A stretch of DNA of 64,000 nt from Actinoplanes sp. TFC3. Its GTDB lineage: Bacteria > Actinomycetota > Actinomycetes > Mycobacteriales > Micromonosporaceae. The translations under genes and the position numbers were made by a program. Below are positions 56,028 through 64,000 of this stretch, piece by piece (the stretch's first letter is position 1; the number at the start of each line of letters is the position of its first letter). The stretch lies in assembly GCF_001553785.1 (NCBI RefSeq), contig NZ_LOJP01000001.1, forward strand, positions 5,421,925-5,485,924, read 5' to 3'. A model generated the notes under the pieces. The model saw only the letters and a program-made list of their open reading frames with translations, was not told where the DNA came from and did not search any database.

Positions 56028-57547
56028 GCACGCACATCGCTCCCCGGCGGGCGCCGGGCACCTCGGGCCTCGACACCGGGCGGCTGCACACCGGGCTTGC
56101 CGCCGAGGCACACCGCATCGTCTACGACCAGTACCTGCCCGAGGCGCCAGGGTTGGGCGGGGACGGGCTGGGCGAGGAACTGCGCCTGATCAGCGAAGTC
56201 GACCGGGCGCACCTGGTGATGCTCAGCGAGCGCGGCATCGTGGCCGCGCCCCGGGCCGCGGCACTGCTGACAGCCATCGGTGAACTGCGCCAAGTCCACT
56301 TTGCCCCGATCCACGAGCGCCCGATGCCAAGGGGTGTCTACCTCGCCTACGAGTCCTGGCTGGTGGAACAGCTCGGTGAGGAGACCGGCGGAGTCCTGCA
56401 CACGGGGCGTTCCCGCAACGACCTCAACGCCACCACGGCCCGGTTGCGGACCCGCGGCTGTTACGCCCCGCTCCTGGCGGCGGTCGAGGAACTCGCCGAG
56501 GTCCTGCTGGACCGGGCGGAAGAGTACCGGGCCGTGACGATGCCTGCCTACACCCACGGGCAGCCCGCAGTGCCCATCACCTACGGCCACTATCTCGCCG
56601 GCGTCGGTCACGCCGTCCTGCGCGGCCTGTCCGGGCTCCTGTCCGCCGGCGAAGAACTCGACATCAACCCGCTCGGTGCCGGAGCGGTCGGTGGCACCTC
56701 GGTCGCCATCGACACCCGGCGCACCAGCAGACTTCTCGGCTTCGCCGGGCCTTCCCTCAACTCGGTGGACGCCGTCGCCTCCCGAGATTTCAGCCTGCGG
56801 CTGTTGTCGGCGGCCACGGTGCTCGGCGTCGTGCTCGCGCGTGCGGCCCGCGACTTCTCGTCGTGGACCTCGGAGGAGCTGGCGCTGATCCGTCTCGGCG
56901 ACGACCTGGTCGGATCGAGCTCGATGATGCCGCAGAAGCGCAACCCCTTCCTCCTCGAACACATCCAGGGAAGGGCCACCAGGAGCCTCGGCGCATTCAC
57001 GGCCGCGGCATCCGCGATGGCGACAGCCCCCTATTCCAACGCGATCGCGGTCAGCAACGAAGCGATGCGCCATGTCCAGCCCGCGCTCCGGGCAACAGCC
57101 GACGCGGTGACGCTGTTGCGGCTCGTGGTCGCGGGGGCGGTGCCGGACGCCGACCGGATGACGGCACGTGCGGTGGATGGCTTCACCTCGGCGACGTACC
57201 TCGCGGAACAACTCGTCGCGTCCGGTGTGCCTTTCCGATCCGCGCACCACATCGTCGGCCGTACCGTCCTCAGCGCGCTGGAGACCTCCGGTTCGTTGAC
57301 CGAGGCCACGCGGGACGTTCCCGAGATCGCCCACGTCGCCGCAGCAGATCCGAGCGGGGAGTGGCTGCAGCCCGCGCTGGTCGCCCAGGCCTGCTCGTAC
57401 GGCGGTGGGCCCGGCACAGACTCCGGCGCGGCACTGCGTGAGGAACTCACCGCCTTGCGAGTGGAATCCGCTGCCCGAAGCGAACGCTGGACGACGGCGG
57501 CCCGCCACCTCGACGAGGTCGTGTCCGGACTGATCGGCGAATCATGA
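56024..57547 (+). CDS. Argininosuccinate-lyase-like enzyme (fumarase/aspartase superfamily)
   Basis: 507 residues, GTG start overlapping as GTGA. Family signatures: HTGRSRNDLNAT, PAYTHGQPAVPITYGHYL and the SS-loop VGSSSMMPQKRNPFLLEHI, all complete, so it is catalytically plausible. The family releases fumarate from N-succinyl adducts. In this operon it could cleave a succinylated diamino acid to leave the amine of 2,3-diaminobutyrate. It is unlikely to be the housekeeping arginine enzyme, because no argininosuccinate synthase is adjacent. Confidence 0.82.
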   Translation: MSTHIAPRRAPGTSGLDTGRLHTGLAAEAHRIVYDQYLPEAPGLGGDGLGEELRLISEVDRAHLVMLSERGIVAAPRAAALLTAIGELRQVHFAPIHERPMPRGVYLAYESWLVEQLGEETGGVLHTGRSRNDLNATTARLRTRGCYAPLLAAVEELAEVLLDRAEEYRAVTMPAYTHGQPAVPITYGHYLAGVGHAVLRGLSGLLSAGEELDINPLGAGAVGGTSVAIDTRRTSRLLGFAGPSLNSVDAVASRDFSLRLLSAATVLGVVLARAARDFSSWTSEELALIRLGDDLVGSSSMMPQKRNPFLLEHIQGRATRSLGAFTAAASAMATAPYSNAIAVSNEAMRHVQPALRATADAVTLLRLVVAGAVPDADRMTARAVDGFTSATYLAEQLVASGVPFRSAHHIVGRTVLSALETSGSLTEATRDVPEIAHVAAADPSGEWLQPALVAQACSYGGGPGTDSGAALREELTALRVESAARSERWTTAARHLDEVVSGLIGES

Positions 57548-58788
57548 TCGACGCGCCCGGATCGTTGACCCCCCTTCGCTACGCACCGTTCCGCTGGCTG
57601 GTCGCCGGCCGGACGGTGAGCGTGTTCGGCAGTTCGATCGCCCCCATCGCGCTGGGGTTCGCCGTGCTCGACCTCACCGGCTCAGTGAGTGATCTCGGCG
57701 TGATCGTCGGCGCCCGTGCCCTGGCGACGCTTGTGTTCGTCCTGGCCGGTGGGGTGATCGCCGACCGGATTCCCCGCCAGCTGGCGATGGTGACGGCCGG
57801 CACCCTGGCCGCGGTCACCCAGGCCGTCGTCGCCGCTCTGATCATCACGGGCACTGGCACCGTTCCGCTGCTGGTGGCGCTTGCTTTTGCCAACGGCATG
57901 GCCGGCGCGCTCGCCATTCCCGCCGCCGCGGCGCTCCTCCCCCAAACCGTGCCCCCGCCCGTGCGCCAGCAGGCCAACGGCATCAGCCGGCTCAGCTTCA
58001 CCAGTGGCATGGTCGGCGGCTCGGCCGCCGGCGGCGTCCTGGTGGCACTGGCAGGCCCGGGGTGGGGACTGGCGGTCAACGCTGCCACCTTCGCCGCCGC
58101 GGCTGTCTGCTTCTCCCTCGTGCGACCGGCCGCCACCCAGGACGCGAATGCGCCAGGACGGCGCGTCCTGCGGGAGATGCGCGAAGGATGGACGGAGTTC
58201 GTCAGCCACAGTTGGCTCGTGGGAGTGGTCGGCGCCTCCGTGGTCATCAATGCGGTCTTCTACGGCGCCCTGATGGTGCTGGGACCCGCGGTGGCCGATC
58301 AGACGATCGGCCGCAGTGCCTGGGGACTGGTCCTCGCCGCCTGGGCCGCCGGTATGGCCGTCGGTGCGGTGATCGCCATGCGCCTGCGGGTGCGCCGGCT
58401 GCTGCTGGCCGGGGTGGCCGGCATGGTCCTCATCGTCCCGCTCATACTCAGTCTCGCCCTGGTCCCGCAGGTGCTGACGCTGCTGGTCGCCGCCGCGCTG
58501 CTCGCCGGCACCGGCTTCGGGCAGTTCGGCGTCGCGTGGGAGACCACCATGCAGGAGAACATTCCATCCGACAAACTCGCCCGGGTCTATTCCTACGATC
58601 TGCTCGGAAGTCTCGTGGCCATGCCAGCCGGCCAGGTAGCCGCCGGCCCCGTCGCCGAATCCGTGGGCACCAGGACCGCGCTGCTGTGCGCCGCCGGCAT
58701 CCTGGCACTGACAGTGGGCGCCATGGTCGCCCACACCGGCATACGCAGAGTGGAACACCGACCGGTCACCTCACCTGCCGATGAATAG
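57544..58788 (+). CDS. MFS exporter
   Basis: 414 residues, ATGA overlap with the lyase gene. About twelve hydrophobic segments with the MFS loop 2-3 pattern (GGVIADRIPRQLAM). Closest in style to the MFS group seen in actinomycete clusters (WETTMQENIPSDKLARVYSY). It likely exports the peptide and may be the only self-protection gene here. Confidence 0.85.
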   Translation: MIDAPGSLTPLRYAPFRWLVAGRTVSVFGSSIAPIALGFAVLDLTGSVSDLGVIVGARALATLVFVLAGGVIADRIPRQLAMVTAGTLAAVTQAVVAALIITGTGTVPLLVALAFANGMAGALAIPAAAALLPQTVPPPVRQQANGISRLSFTSGMVGGSAAGGVLVALAGPGWGLAVNAATFAAAAVCFSLVRPAATQDANAPGRRVLREMREGWTEFVSHSWLVGVVGASVVINAVFYGALMVLGPAVADQTIGRSAWGLVLAAWAAGMAVGAVIAMRLRVRRLLLAGVAGMVLIVPLILSLALVPQVLTLLVAAALLAGTGFGQFGVAWETTMQENIPSDKLARVYSYDLLGSLVAMPAGQVAAGPVAESVGTRTALLCAAGILALTVGAMVAHTGIRRVEHRPVTSPADE

Positions 58789-58818
58789 CCACCCTTCAGA
58801 AAGGCTTGTCACCCCACC

Positions 58819-59751
58819 ATGCGCAGCCTGATCTCCCTCACTGACCTCAACTCCGCCGAGCTCGGCTACCTGGTGGCCCGCGCCGTCCACCTCGGCCGCA
58901 ACGGCGTCCGGGCCACCAGCCTGGCCAACCGGGCCGTCGGAATCTACTTCAGCAAGTCCTCCACCCGGACACGCACGTCGTTCTGGGCCGGCGCCACCCG
59001 GCTCGGCGCCCACTCCATCGCCTACGGACCCGACGATCTCCAGCTCGTCACCGGCGAGACGCTCCCGGACACCGCCCGGGTCCTGTCGCAGTACCTCGAC
59101 GCTCTGGTCGTACGGACCAACGGCCCGATCGGGGACATGCGCAGCCTGAGCGAAAACGCCGCACTACCCGTCGTCAACGCTTTGAGCGACTGTGAACACC
59201 CCACTCAGGCGATCGCCGACCTGACCACGATCGTCGAGGAGTTCGGTTCCCTGGCCGGACGGCACGTGCTGTGTGTCGGCGAGGGCAACAGCTCAGCCAC
59301 GGCACTGGCGTACGCCGCCGCCCTCACCCCCGGACTGCGGCTCACCCTGCTGTGCCCGGACGGCTACGGCTTCCCCGGCCATGTCCTGGCCAGGGCCGAA
59401 CGACTGGGCGCGGGCCACGCCCAGGTAACACAGCACACCGACATCGAACAGGTCACGGGAACGGTGGACGCCATCTACACGAGCCGCTGGCAGACCATGG
59501 GCGTCGCGAAGGAGGACCCCGGCTGGCTGAGGGCGTTCGAGGGGTTCCGCATCGATGAGGACTTCGTCGCCAAGGTGGCCTCTCCCCACACCGTGTTCCT
59601 GCACGACCTGCCCGCAGTCCGTGGCCAGGAGGTGAGCAACGACGTGCTCGACGGCGCGCGCAGCCGGGCCTGGCGCCAGGCACACCACAAGATGACGGCG
59701 GCCATGTCGGTGCTGGAATGGTGCATCACCGGCACCGAGCACACGCACTGA
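58819..59751 (+). CDS. Divergent ornithine/aspartate carbamoyltransferase-like enzyme
   Basis: 310 residues. Carbamoyl-phosphate loop SSTRTRTSFWAG and HPTQAIADL are intact. The amino-acid side differs from ornithine carbamoyltransferase: the HCLP motif is HDLP (FLHDLPAVRGQEVS), removing the usual Cys, and DxxxSMG is SRWQTMG. The enzyme therefore probably carbamoylates another amine. With a diaminobutyrate cassette just upstream, the side amine of 2,3-diaminobutyrate is the natural candidate, by analogy with the carbamoyltransferase genes of viomycin/capreomycin clusters. Last gene of the rightward operon, 30 bases after the exporter. Confidence 0.82.
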   Translation: MRSLISLTDLNSAELGYLVARAVHLGRNGVRATSLANRAVGIYFSKSSTRTRTSFWAGATRLGAHSIAYGPDDLQLVTGETLPDTARVLSQYLDALVVRTNGPIGDMRSLSENAALPVVNALSDCEHPTQAIADLTTIVEEFGSLAGRHVLCVGEGNSSATALAYAAALTPGLRLTLLCPDGYGFPGHVLARAERLGAGHAQVTQHTDIEQVTGTVDAIYTSRWQTMGVAKEDPGWLRAFEGFRIDEDFVAKVASPHTVFLHDLPAVRGQEVSNDVLDGARSRAWRQAHHKMTAAMSVLEWCITGTEHTH

Positions 59752-60206
59752 ATCAGGCCGTCATCGGAGGCCGGCTCCGGGTCAGCGTGTTCGGTGCCCG
59801 CCTCCACGCTCGGTCGCGCCCAGCGCATCGGCGTGTCCGGCCGGTCCGCCACAGCTGGACCTGGTCGGCGTACCTGCGGTGGAAGACGTGGGACGTGCGA
59901 CTGACCGCGGGGATACTGCGCGGCGCGCTTGCACGCGTAGCCCTATTCAGCCCCGCCGGCGGCGCGCCGGCATGTGCCAGGGGCGGAGCGCCCTCGGGTT
60001 CGCTGGTGCGCATGATCGTTTCACCGGTCTACTCCGCTCGCGCCTCGGCTGACCAAGGCGCCGTCGCGTGTCGCAACTGCCAGCCATCGCCGGGGGATTT
60101 CCCTCGTCTATGACATGTGCGGCGGCTTCCTGAACGACCCTCAGGCGTTCAGACCGGAGGTGCCAGACTCGTGTACGTTCGAGGTTGAGCAAATCTATAT
60201 TGTCAC
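59752..60206. other. Intergenic stretch between the peptide cluster and repeat R5
   Basis: No supported gene. The open frame 59718-60113 has shadow-like composition. A GC-rich inverted stretch around 59950-59980 (CCGCCGGCGGCGCGCCGGC) might help end the operon, but has no T-run. Confidence 0.5.
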
Positions 60207-60352
60207 CCATCGATCCTCGTCCAGCGCCCTCCCTAGCTTGTCACCAGTCGTCACAGATAGTCTCTGGCCTGCGCAGGCGCGACCGTCCGCTGATCAACGT
60301 CTGCCGCCAGTCGTCCCCCGTTGGCATGAGTTTTCGGGGGATAAACGGGGGG
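60207..60352. repeat. Attachment-like repeat R5, eroded
   Basis: G-rich box TTTTCGGGGGATAAACGGGG at 60331-60350, preceded by GTTGGCATGAG, and a CTTGTCACCAGTCGTCAC half-site pair at 60237-60254 in the same position as in R1-R4. The core at about 60208 (CCATCGATCCTCG) is only loosely similar to CCTACGCTGCTCG. It marks the right limit of the peptide-cluster island. Confidence 0.55.
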
Positions 60353-60790
60353 CAGGGCAGGACCGGTCCACCGCCGCCGTAGCGAACCGCCGAACCCGAC
60401 AGCGTCGCACCTGCGCGGCCGTCGGCTTTCAGACCTGCCGTAGGGTCGCTGACGGCCTGGCGTGCGTCAGTGTCGGCGGCGAATACTCCGTGTCCCGCCG
60501 CCTATCCGCAAGGCCGCGAACCGCTCGTTTTCAGACCCCTGGACCTCGCCTAATGGCAGATGCCCGGCGCTGGCAAACACCAAGGCGCGCGGATGAGAGA
60601 GGTTGACGTTGAGCAGCCGAGGAGAACCAAAGACACTTCGCATCGACAAGGCCAGCCCCGGCCAGGTTGTCGGTCACGCCGACGGATAGGGCGATTCGTA
60701 GACGTGTGTTTGGGTCAAGGCCGATTGCACTAACGTCGCTCAGCCGACTACCTGATCAGAAGCAGCGTTGTCGTCACTAACCTGGTCAAC
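60353..60790. other. Intergenic stretch, no supported gene
   Basis: I see no frame with gene-like composition. It contains the promoter of the EcsC-family gene. Confidence 0.5.
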
Positions 60791-61900
60791 ATGGCTGAAC
60801 CCTCGGAGTACGAGCTCGCGGCATGGCGTGACATCCAGCGGTTCAAGGGTCGGCCCCTGTCGGCCGCGATGCGCAGCGTCGGCGAGGGCGTCTCCAACGG
60901 TGCCGCAGCACTTGGTCGGCGTGCGACGACGTATCTGGAGAATCACCCGGGAGCCCAATCAGCGGTGTCGCGGGGGCGCGGCATCGTCTCCAAGGGTGCG
61001 AGCGCCATCGGCACCGGGGCCAGCAAAGCCGCCGGCGTCCTGCCCACCAGCGCGGCGGACTGGAGCGGCACGGCTCTGGGTTCGGCCCAACGCACGGTCT
61101 CGAAGATTTCACGGGCGGGGCTCTCCCCCACACAGGTGGTGAAACGCCACCAGAAGCGCGGGCACGACGTCACCAAGCTTTCCGACCTGCGGCGCCTCGA
61201 CCTCGAGCAGATCCATGCGGTCCGCGGGAGGGCATTGAGCTGGTACTACCCGGCTACCGCCGCAGGATCAGGAATGGTCGCGGGCCTGGTGATCTCTGGC
61301 GGCGAGCTGGCTACCGCAGTCTCCGGCGGCGCCGCGGCGGCGCCGTCGGGAGGTGCCATCTTCGGTGCCTTCGCCGGCGACGCCGCGATCGTTCTCGGCC
61401 TGGCATCACGTGCCGTCGGCCACGTGTCGCTGCTCTACGGCTACGACCCCGAGGAGCCCGCTGAGAAACTCTTCGTGCTGTCCGTCGTCAACGCCGGAAC
61501 GGCCGCGTCTACCAGCGCGAAGAACGCCGCCTTCGCCGACATCTCGCGACTCACCCAGGCCCTCGTCCGCGGTAAGACGTGGAAAGTTTTGAACGAGTCG
61601 GTCGTCGCCCGGATCGCTAAACAGTTCGCTGAGGCGTTCAGCCACAACCTCACCAAGAAGAGCCTCGGCAAAATTGTGCCGGTCGCCGGAGTCCTGGTAG
61701 GCGGCACCCTCAACTGGACCACCCTGGAGGGAATCGTCGACACCGCCGACATGGCGTACCGGCGGCGGTTTCTCCTGGACAAGTACCCACAGCTGCGTGA
61801 CGAGGAGCCGCTCGAAGCGTTCGTCGTCGACGACACGGACGACGATGGATTCAGCGTGCTCGACCAGCTCGCCGAGGAGGGCGAGCCCGACCTGCCTTGA
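60791..61900 (+). CDS. EcsC-family protein
   Basis: 369 residues from ATG 60791. The opening AWRDIQRFKGRPLSAAMRSV and the later KRHQKRGHDVTKLSDLRRLD and DLEQIHAVRG follow the EcsC pattern as I remember it. Two hydrophobic patches (GSGMVAGLVISGGELATAVS, AAIVLGLASRAVGHVSLLYG) suggest membrane association. EcsC proteins are widespread with no settled biochemical role. The acidic tail is unremarkable. Confidence 0.7.
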   Translation: MAEPSEYELAAWRDIQRFKGRPLSAAMRSVGEGVSNGAAALGRRATTYLENHPGAQSAVSRGRGIVSKGASAIGTGASKAAGVLPTSAADWSGTALGSAQRTVSKISRAGLSPTQVVKRHQKRGHDVTKLSDLRRLDLEQIHAVRGRALSWYYPATAAGSGMVAGLVISGGELATAVSGGAAAAPSGGAIFGAFAGDAAIVLGLASRAVGHVSLLYGYDPEEPAEKLFVLSVVNAGTAASTSAKNAAFADISRLTQALVRGKTWKVLNESVVARIAKQFAEAFSHNLTKKSLGKIVPVAGVLVGGTLNWTTLEGIVDTADMAYRRRFLLDKYPQLRDEEPLEAFVVDDTDDDGFSVLDQLAEEGEPDLP

Positions 61901-62085
61901 TTCAGAAGTTACGGCATGATGCGTTCGCGTAGAACGGCCCAGCGGTGATGCGCTAGACGCTCCTCGTGCTGGAGCCGCGCAGCGGTTCACGCGGCACACC
62001 AGGGCGAGAACGAGAACAAGTAAGAGTGTTGCCTCAATGCGCAATGAAGAAAGTCCTACGCGAGCGCATGAAGGAGCCGTTCGGC

Positions 62086-62364
62086 ATGGACATCGGGCCT
62101 CGGGTGCAGTACCACTCTGAAGTGGACTACGCATGGTTCTTCGTTCTGGTTGGAGCCGCCGTCGGTGCCGTGCTGATCGTCTGGGTGCTGCCGGGCCGTA
62201 GGCCCAAGTACTTGTTGACCTTTAGTATGTTCATCGCGGCAGCCGTGCTCATGTCGGTCGTATCTGGTAGTGGTCTGTGGTCCTGCGTCTCTCTCGGCCT
62301 GGCCGCGCTCACGGTCGCAGCGAAGTTTGAGGCACGGAAGTCTCGACGTCTGTCGCCAGGCTAG
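62086..62364 (+). CDS. Small membrane protein, three spans
   Basis: 92 residues from ATG 62086, chosen for AAGGAG ten bases upstream; longer in-frame starts back to 61966 lack such a site. Hydrophobic segments: YAWFFVLVGAAVGAVLIVWV, YLLTFSMFIAAAVLMSVV, LWSCVSLGLAALTVAA, ending in a basic tail (RKSRRLSPG). Function unknown. Confidence 0.55.
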   Translation: MDIGPRVQYHSEVDYAWFFVLVGAAVGAVLIVWVLPGRRPKYLLTFSMFIAAAVLMSVVSGSGLWSCVSLGLAALTVAAKFEARKSRRLSPG

Positions 62365-62600
62365 GAGCCGCAAGTCGGTCGACAGACCCGACTCTGCCAC
62401 GGCGTAGCCACACCAAGTACCTACATATTGGCTGCACGCGCCACGGCCTCAGTTCGGGTGCCGGTAGGTTCCCGATCAGGGTCGCATCGCATGCTGGCGG
62501 CGTACTCGGCCGCGCGGTGCCAGAACGACATTCTGTCCTCGCCGCCCAGCCCCACGTTACCGGTTCGCCGAGCACTAATAGCACTGCATGAGGAGTACGC

Positions 62601-64000
62601 GTGAAGGCTAACGAGACGACGATTCGTAACCTGCTTCAAGGCGAAAGGCAGTATGTCGTCCCGCTCTACCAGCGGCGTTACAGCTGGAAGCGCCGTGATC
62701 TGGCGCAGTTGTGGGCTGATCTCACGCGAGTGGTCGAGGCGGGCGGCACCCACTCCCATTTCCTGGGCTCGGTCGTGCTGGCTCCATCGCCCACGAACAC
62801 GCCGGCCGGCGTGCAGAGCTGGCTGGTCGTCGACGGACAGCAACGGCTGACCACATTGGGCATCTTGCTCTGCGCCATCCGCGATCATGTCAGAGACACC
62901 GATTCCCGACTCGCGGCCAAGATCGACGATCTCTACCTATTCAACAAGTACGCCTCCGGCCCCGACCGTTACACGCTGCTGCCTACCAAAGCGGACCGGT
63001 CGGCCTGGATCGCGTTGATCGAACGCGCACCCGACGCCGGCGGCGAGGACCGCATCGGCGAGGCGTACCGCTACTTCCGGGCGGCGCTCCTGCAAGCGGA
63101 CGACCCCGACGACGAACACGACATCGTCCGGTTAGAGCAGGCCGTCGCCGGACAGTTGAGCATCGTCGAGATCGCTGCACACGCCGACGACAACGTGCAT
63201 CGGATTTTCGAGTCCCTTAACTACACCGGTCAACCACTCACCCAGGCCGACCTGCTACGCAACTACCTGTTCATGCGGTTGCCGAACCGGGGCGACGACG
63301 TCTACGAACGGCAGTGGCTACAGCTGCAGGAATTGCTGACTGACAAGCAGCTCGAGCAGCTCGTCTGGCTCGACCTCGTGCTGCGCGGTGATGACCGGGC
63401 AACCCAGGAGTCGATTTACCAAGCCCAGCAGGAACGCCTCAGACAGCTACCGGACGAGGCCGCGATCGAGCAGTGGATCGTCGACCTGCACCACAAGGCG
63501 CGACTGTTCCGCAAGATCCTCAACCCACAGCACGAGACCGATCCTAAGCTGCGCCAGGCCCTCGATCGGCTCGACCGCTGGGGCGTCGCCGTAGTCCACC
63601 CCGTCGCCTTGCACGTCCTGCTCGCTCACCACGCCGACCAGCTCACCGCTGGGGAGGCTGCGGCCGCTCTGCGCGTCGTTGAGAGCTACTTGGTCCGGCG
63701 CACCCTTGTCGGCCTGTCCAGTTCCAATAACAACCGGCTGATGATGTCGCTGGTCAAGGATCTCGGTGAACAGGTCCCGTCGGCCAAGGCCATCGTCCGT
63801 GCTTTGTCCGGACCTCGGAAACGCTTCCCCACCGACGAACATGTGCGTGACGCCGTACTGGCCAACAGCTTCTACTGGCTCGGCCGCGGACCTCAACGCG
63901 CCTACATCTTGCGCTGCATCGAGGAAGACCACCGCCACGGCGAACCCCTCGACTTCGATAAGGCCAAAGTCACCATCGAACATGTCTTGCCGCAGTCCCC
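62601..64000 (+). CDS. DUF262/DUF1524 (GmrSD-like) modification-dependent nuclease, cut by the window edge
   Basis: GTG 62601 behind GAGGAG; 466 residues visible. The DUF262 (ParB/GmrS-like NTPase) part has VPLYQRRYSW near residue 20 and VVDGQQRLTTL with DGQQR at 78-82. The middle is helical. At the right edge VTIEHVLPQSP begins the DUF1524 HNH-type nuclease motif, so the C-terminus is missing. GmrSD enzymes cut glucosylated-hydroxymethylcytosine phage DNA; many relatives have other modified-DNA targets. It continues the defence theme of this array. Confidence 0.85.
   Translation, partial: MKANETTIRNLLQGERQYVVPLYQRRYSWKRRDLAQLWADLTRVVEAGGTHSHFLGSVVLAPSPTNTPAGVQSWLVVDGQQRLTTLGILLCAIRDHVRDTDSRLAAKIDDLYLFNKYASGPDRYTLLPTKADRSAWIALIERAPDAGGEDRIGEAYRYFRAALLQADDPDDEHDIVRLEQAVAGQLSIVEIAAHADDNVHRIFESLNYTGQPLTQADLLRNYLFMRLPNRGDDVYERQWLQLQELLTDKQLEQLVWLDLVLRGDDRATQESIYQAQQERLRQLPDEAAIEQWIVDLHHKARLFRKILNPQHETDPKLRQALDRLDRWGVAVVHPVALHVLLAHHADQLTAGEAAAALRVVESYLVRRTLVGLSSSNNNRLMMSLVKDLGEQVPSAKAIVRALSGPRKRFPTDEHVRDAVLANSFYWLGRGPQRAYILRCIEEDHRHGEPLDFDKAKVTIEHVLPQS

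Noticed and set aside
56024-59751. Housekeeping arginine genes (argH and argF)
   Set aside because: The lyase and carbamoyltransferase are embedded in an overlapping operon with NRPS, threonine kinase and exporter genes, and the carbamoyltransferase lacks HCLP.
1-64000. CRISPR arrays, rRNA genes or replication origins
   Set aside because: No regularly spaced short repeats with unique spacers, no rRNA-like conserved stretches and no iteron or DnaA-box cluster were seen.

Overview
High-GC actinomycete DNA, most plausibly from a Micromonosporaceae-type organism (Actinoplanes/Micromonospora relatives). This rests on base composition, codon use, the mix of insertion sequences and the gene families seen, so the genus is an inference. 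Apart from the first 400 bases (the end of a family 20 hexosaminidase gene), the window looks like an accretion zone of integrated islands attached to a threonine tRNA gene. A tRNA 3' fragment and its terminator lie at 766-848. The same attachment-like module recurs at about 0.8, 5.5, 10.8 and 19.9 kb, and eroded at 60.2 kb. In the first four copies the core and a G-rich box are exactly 124 bases apart. No integrase was seen anywhere in the window.

Region by region: (1) 1.0-5.2 kb, a CpXC/CHAT-protease gene coupled to a small membrane-protein gene. (2) 5.6-10.7 kb, decayed sensor-kinase and SNF2-helicase remnants, then a three-gene operon (membrane/helical-repeat protein, CHAT protease, small protein). 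(3) 11-19.8 kb, a defence-like cluster: membrane coiled protein, STAND ATPase with an HTH-like N-terminus, PD-(D/E)XK nuclease candidate, Abi_C-like protein, and a four-gene coupled operon of a 24-residue micro-ORF, a small membrane protein, an HsdM-like methylase with an altered motif I, and a half-length HsdS, with no HsdR. (4) 20.2-30.5 kb, hypothetical genes followed by an insertion-sequence graveyard: a complete-looking IS21-family element, IS110, IS3 and IS701 remnants, an IS5-family element nested in IS701, and broken GNAT and ArsR genes plus a short coaD-like gene. (5) 30.5-59.8 kb, a non-ribosomal peptide gene cluster. (6) 60.8-64 kb, an EcsC-family gene, a small membrane-protein gene and a DUF262/DUF1524 (GmrSD-like) gene cut by the window edge.

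The peptide cluster is two divergent, tightly coupled operons. The leftward operon encodes a three-module NRPS with thioesterase, an MbtH protein, a TxtE-like tryptophan-nitrating P450, a cobalamin/radical-SAM protein, an aminotransferase, an MppJ-like C-methyltransferase, both subunits of glutamate mutase and a nitric oxide synthase. The rightward operon encodes a one-module NRPS, a PduX-like threonine kinase, a cysteine-synthase-like PLP enzyme, an ATP-grasp protein, an argininosuccinate-lyase-like protein, an MFS exporter and a divergent carbamoyltransferase. My reading is a peptide of about four residues assembled from 4-nitrotryptophan, 3-methylaspartate, a beta-methylated amino acid and a (possibly carbamoylated) 2,3-diaminobutyrate. 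I do not recognise this combination as a described compound. The P450 call is the best supported (five substrate-contact residues at identical numbering), the methylaspartate module next (adenylation code plus mutase genes); the rest is inference.
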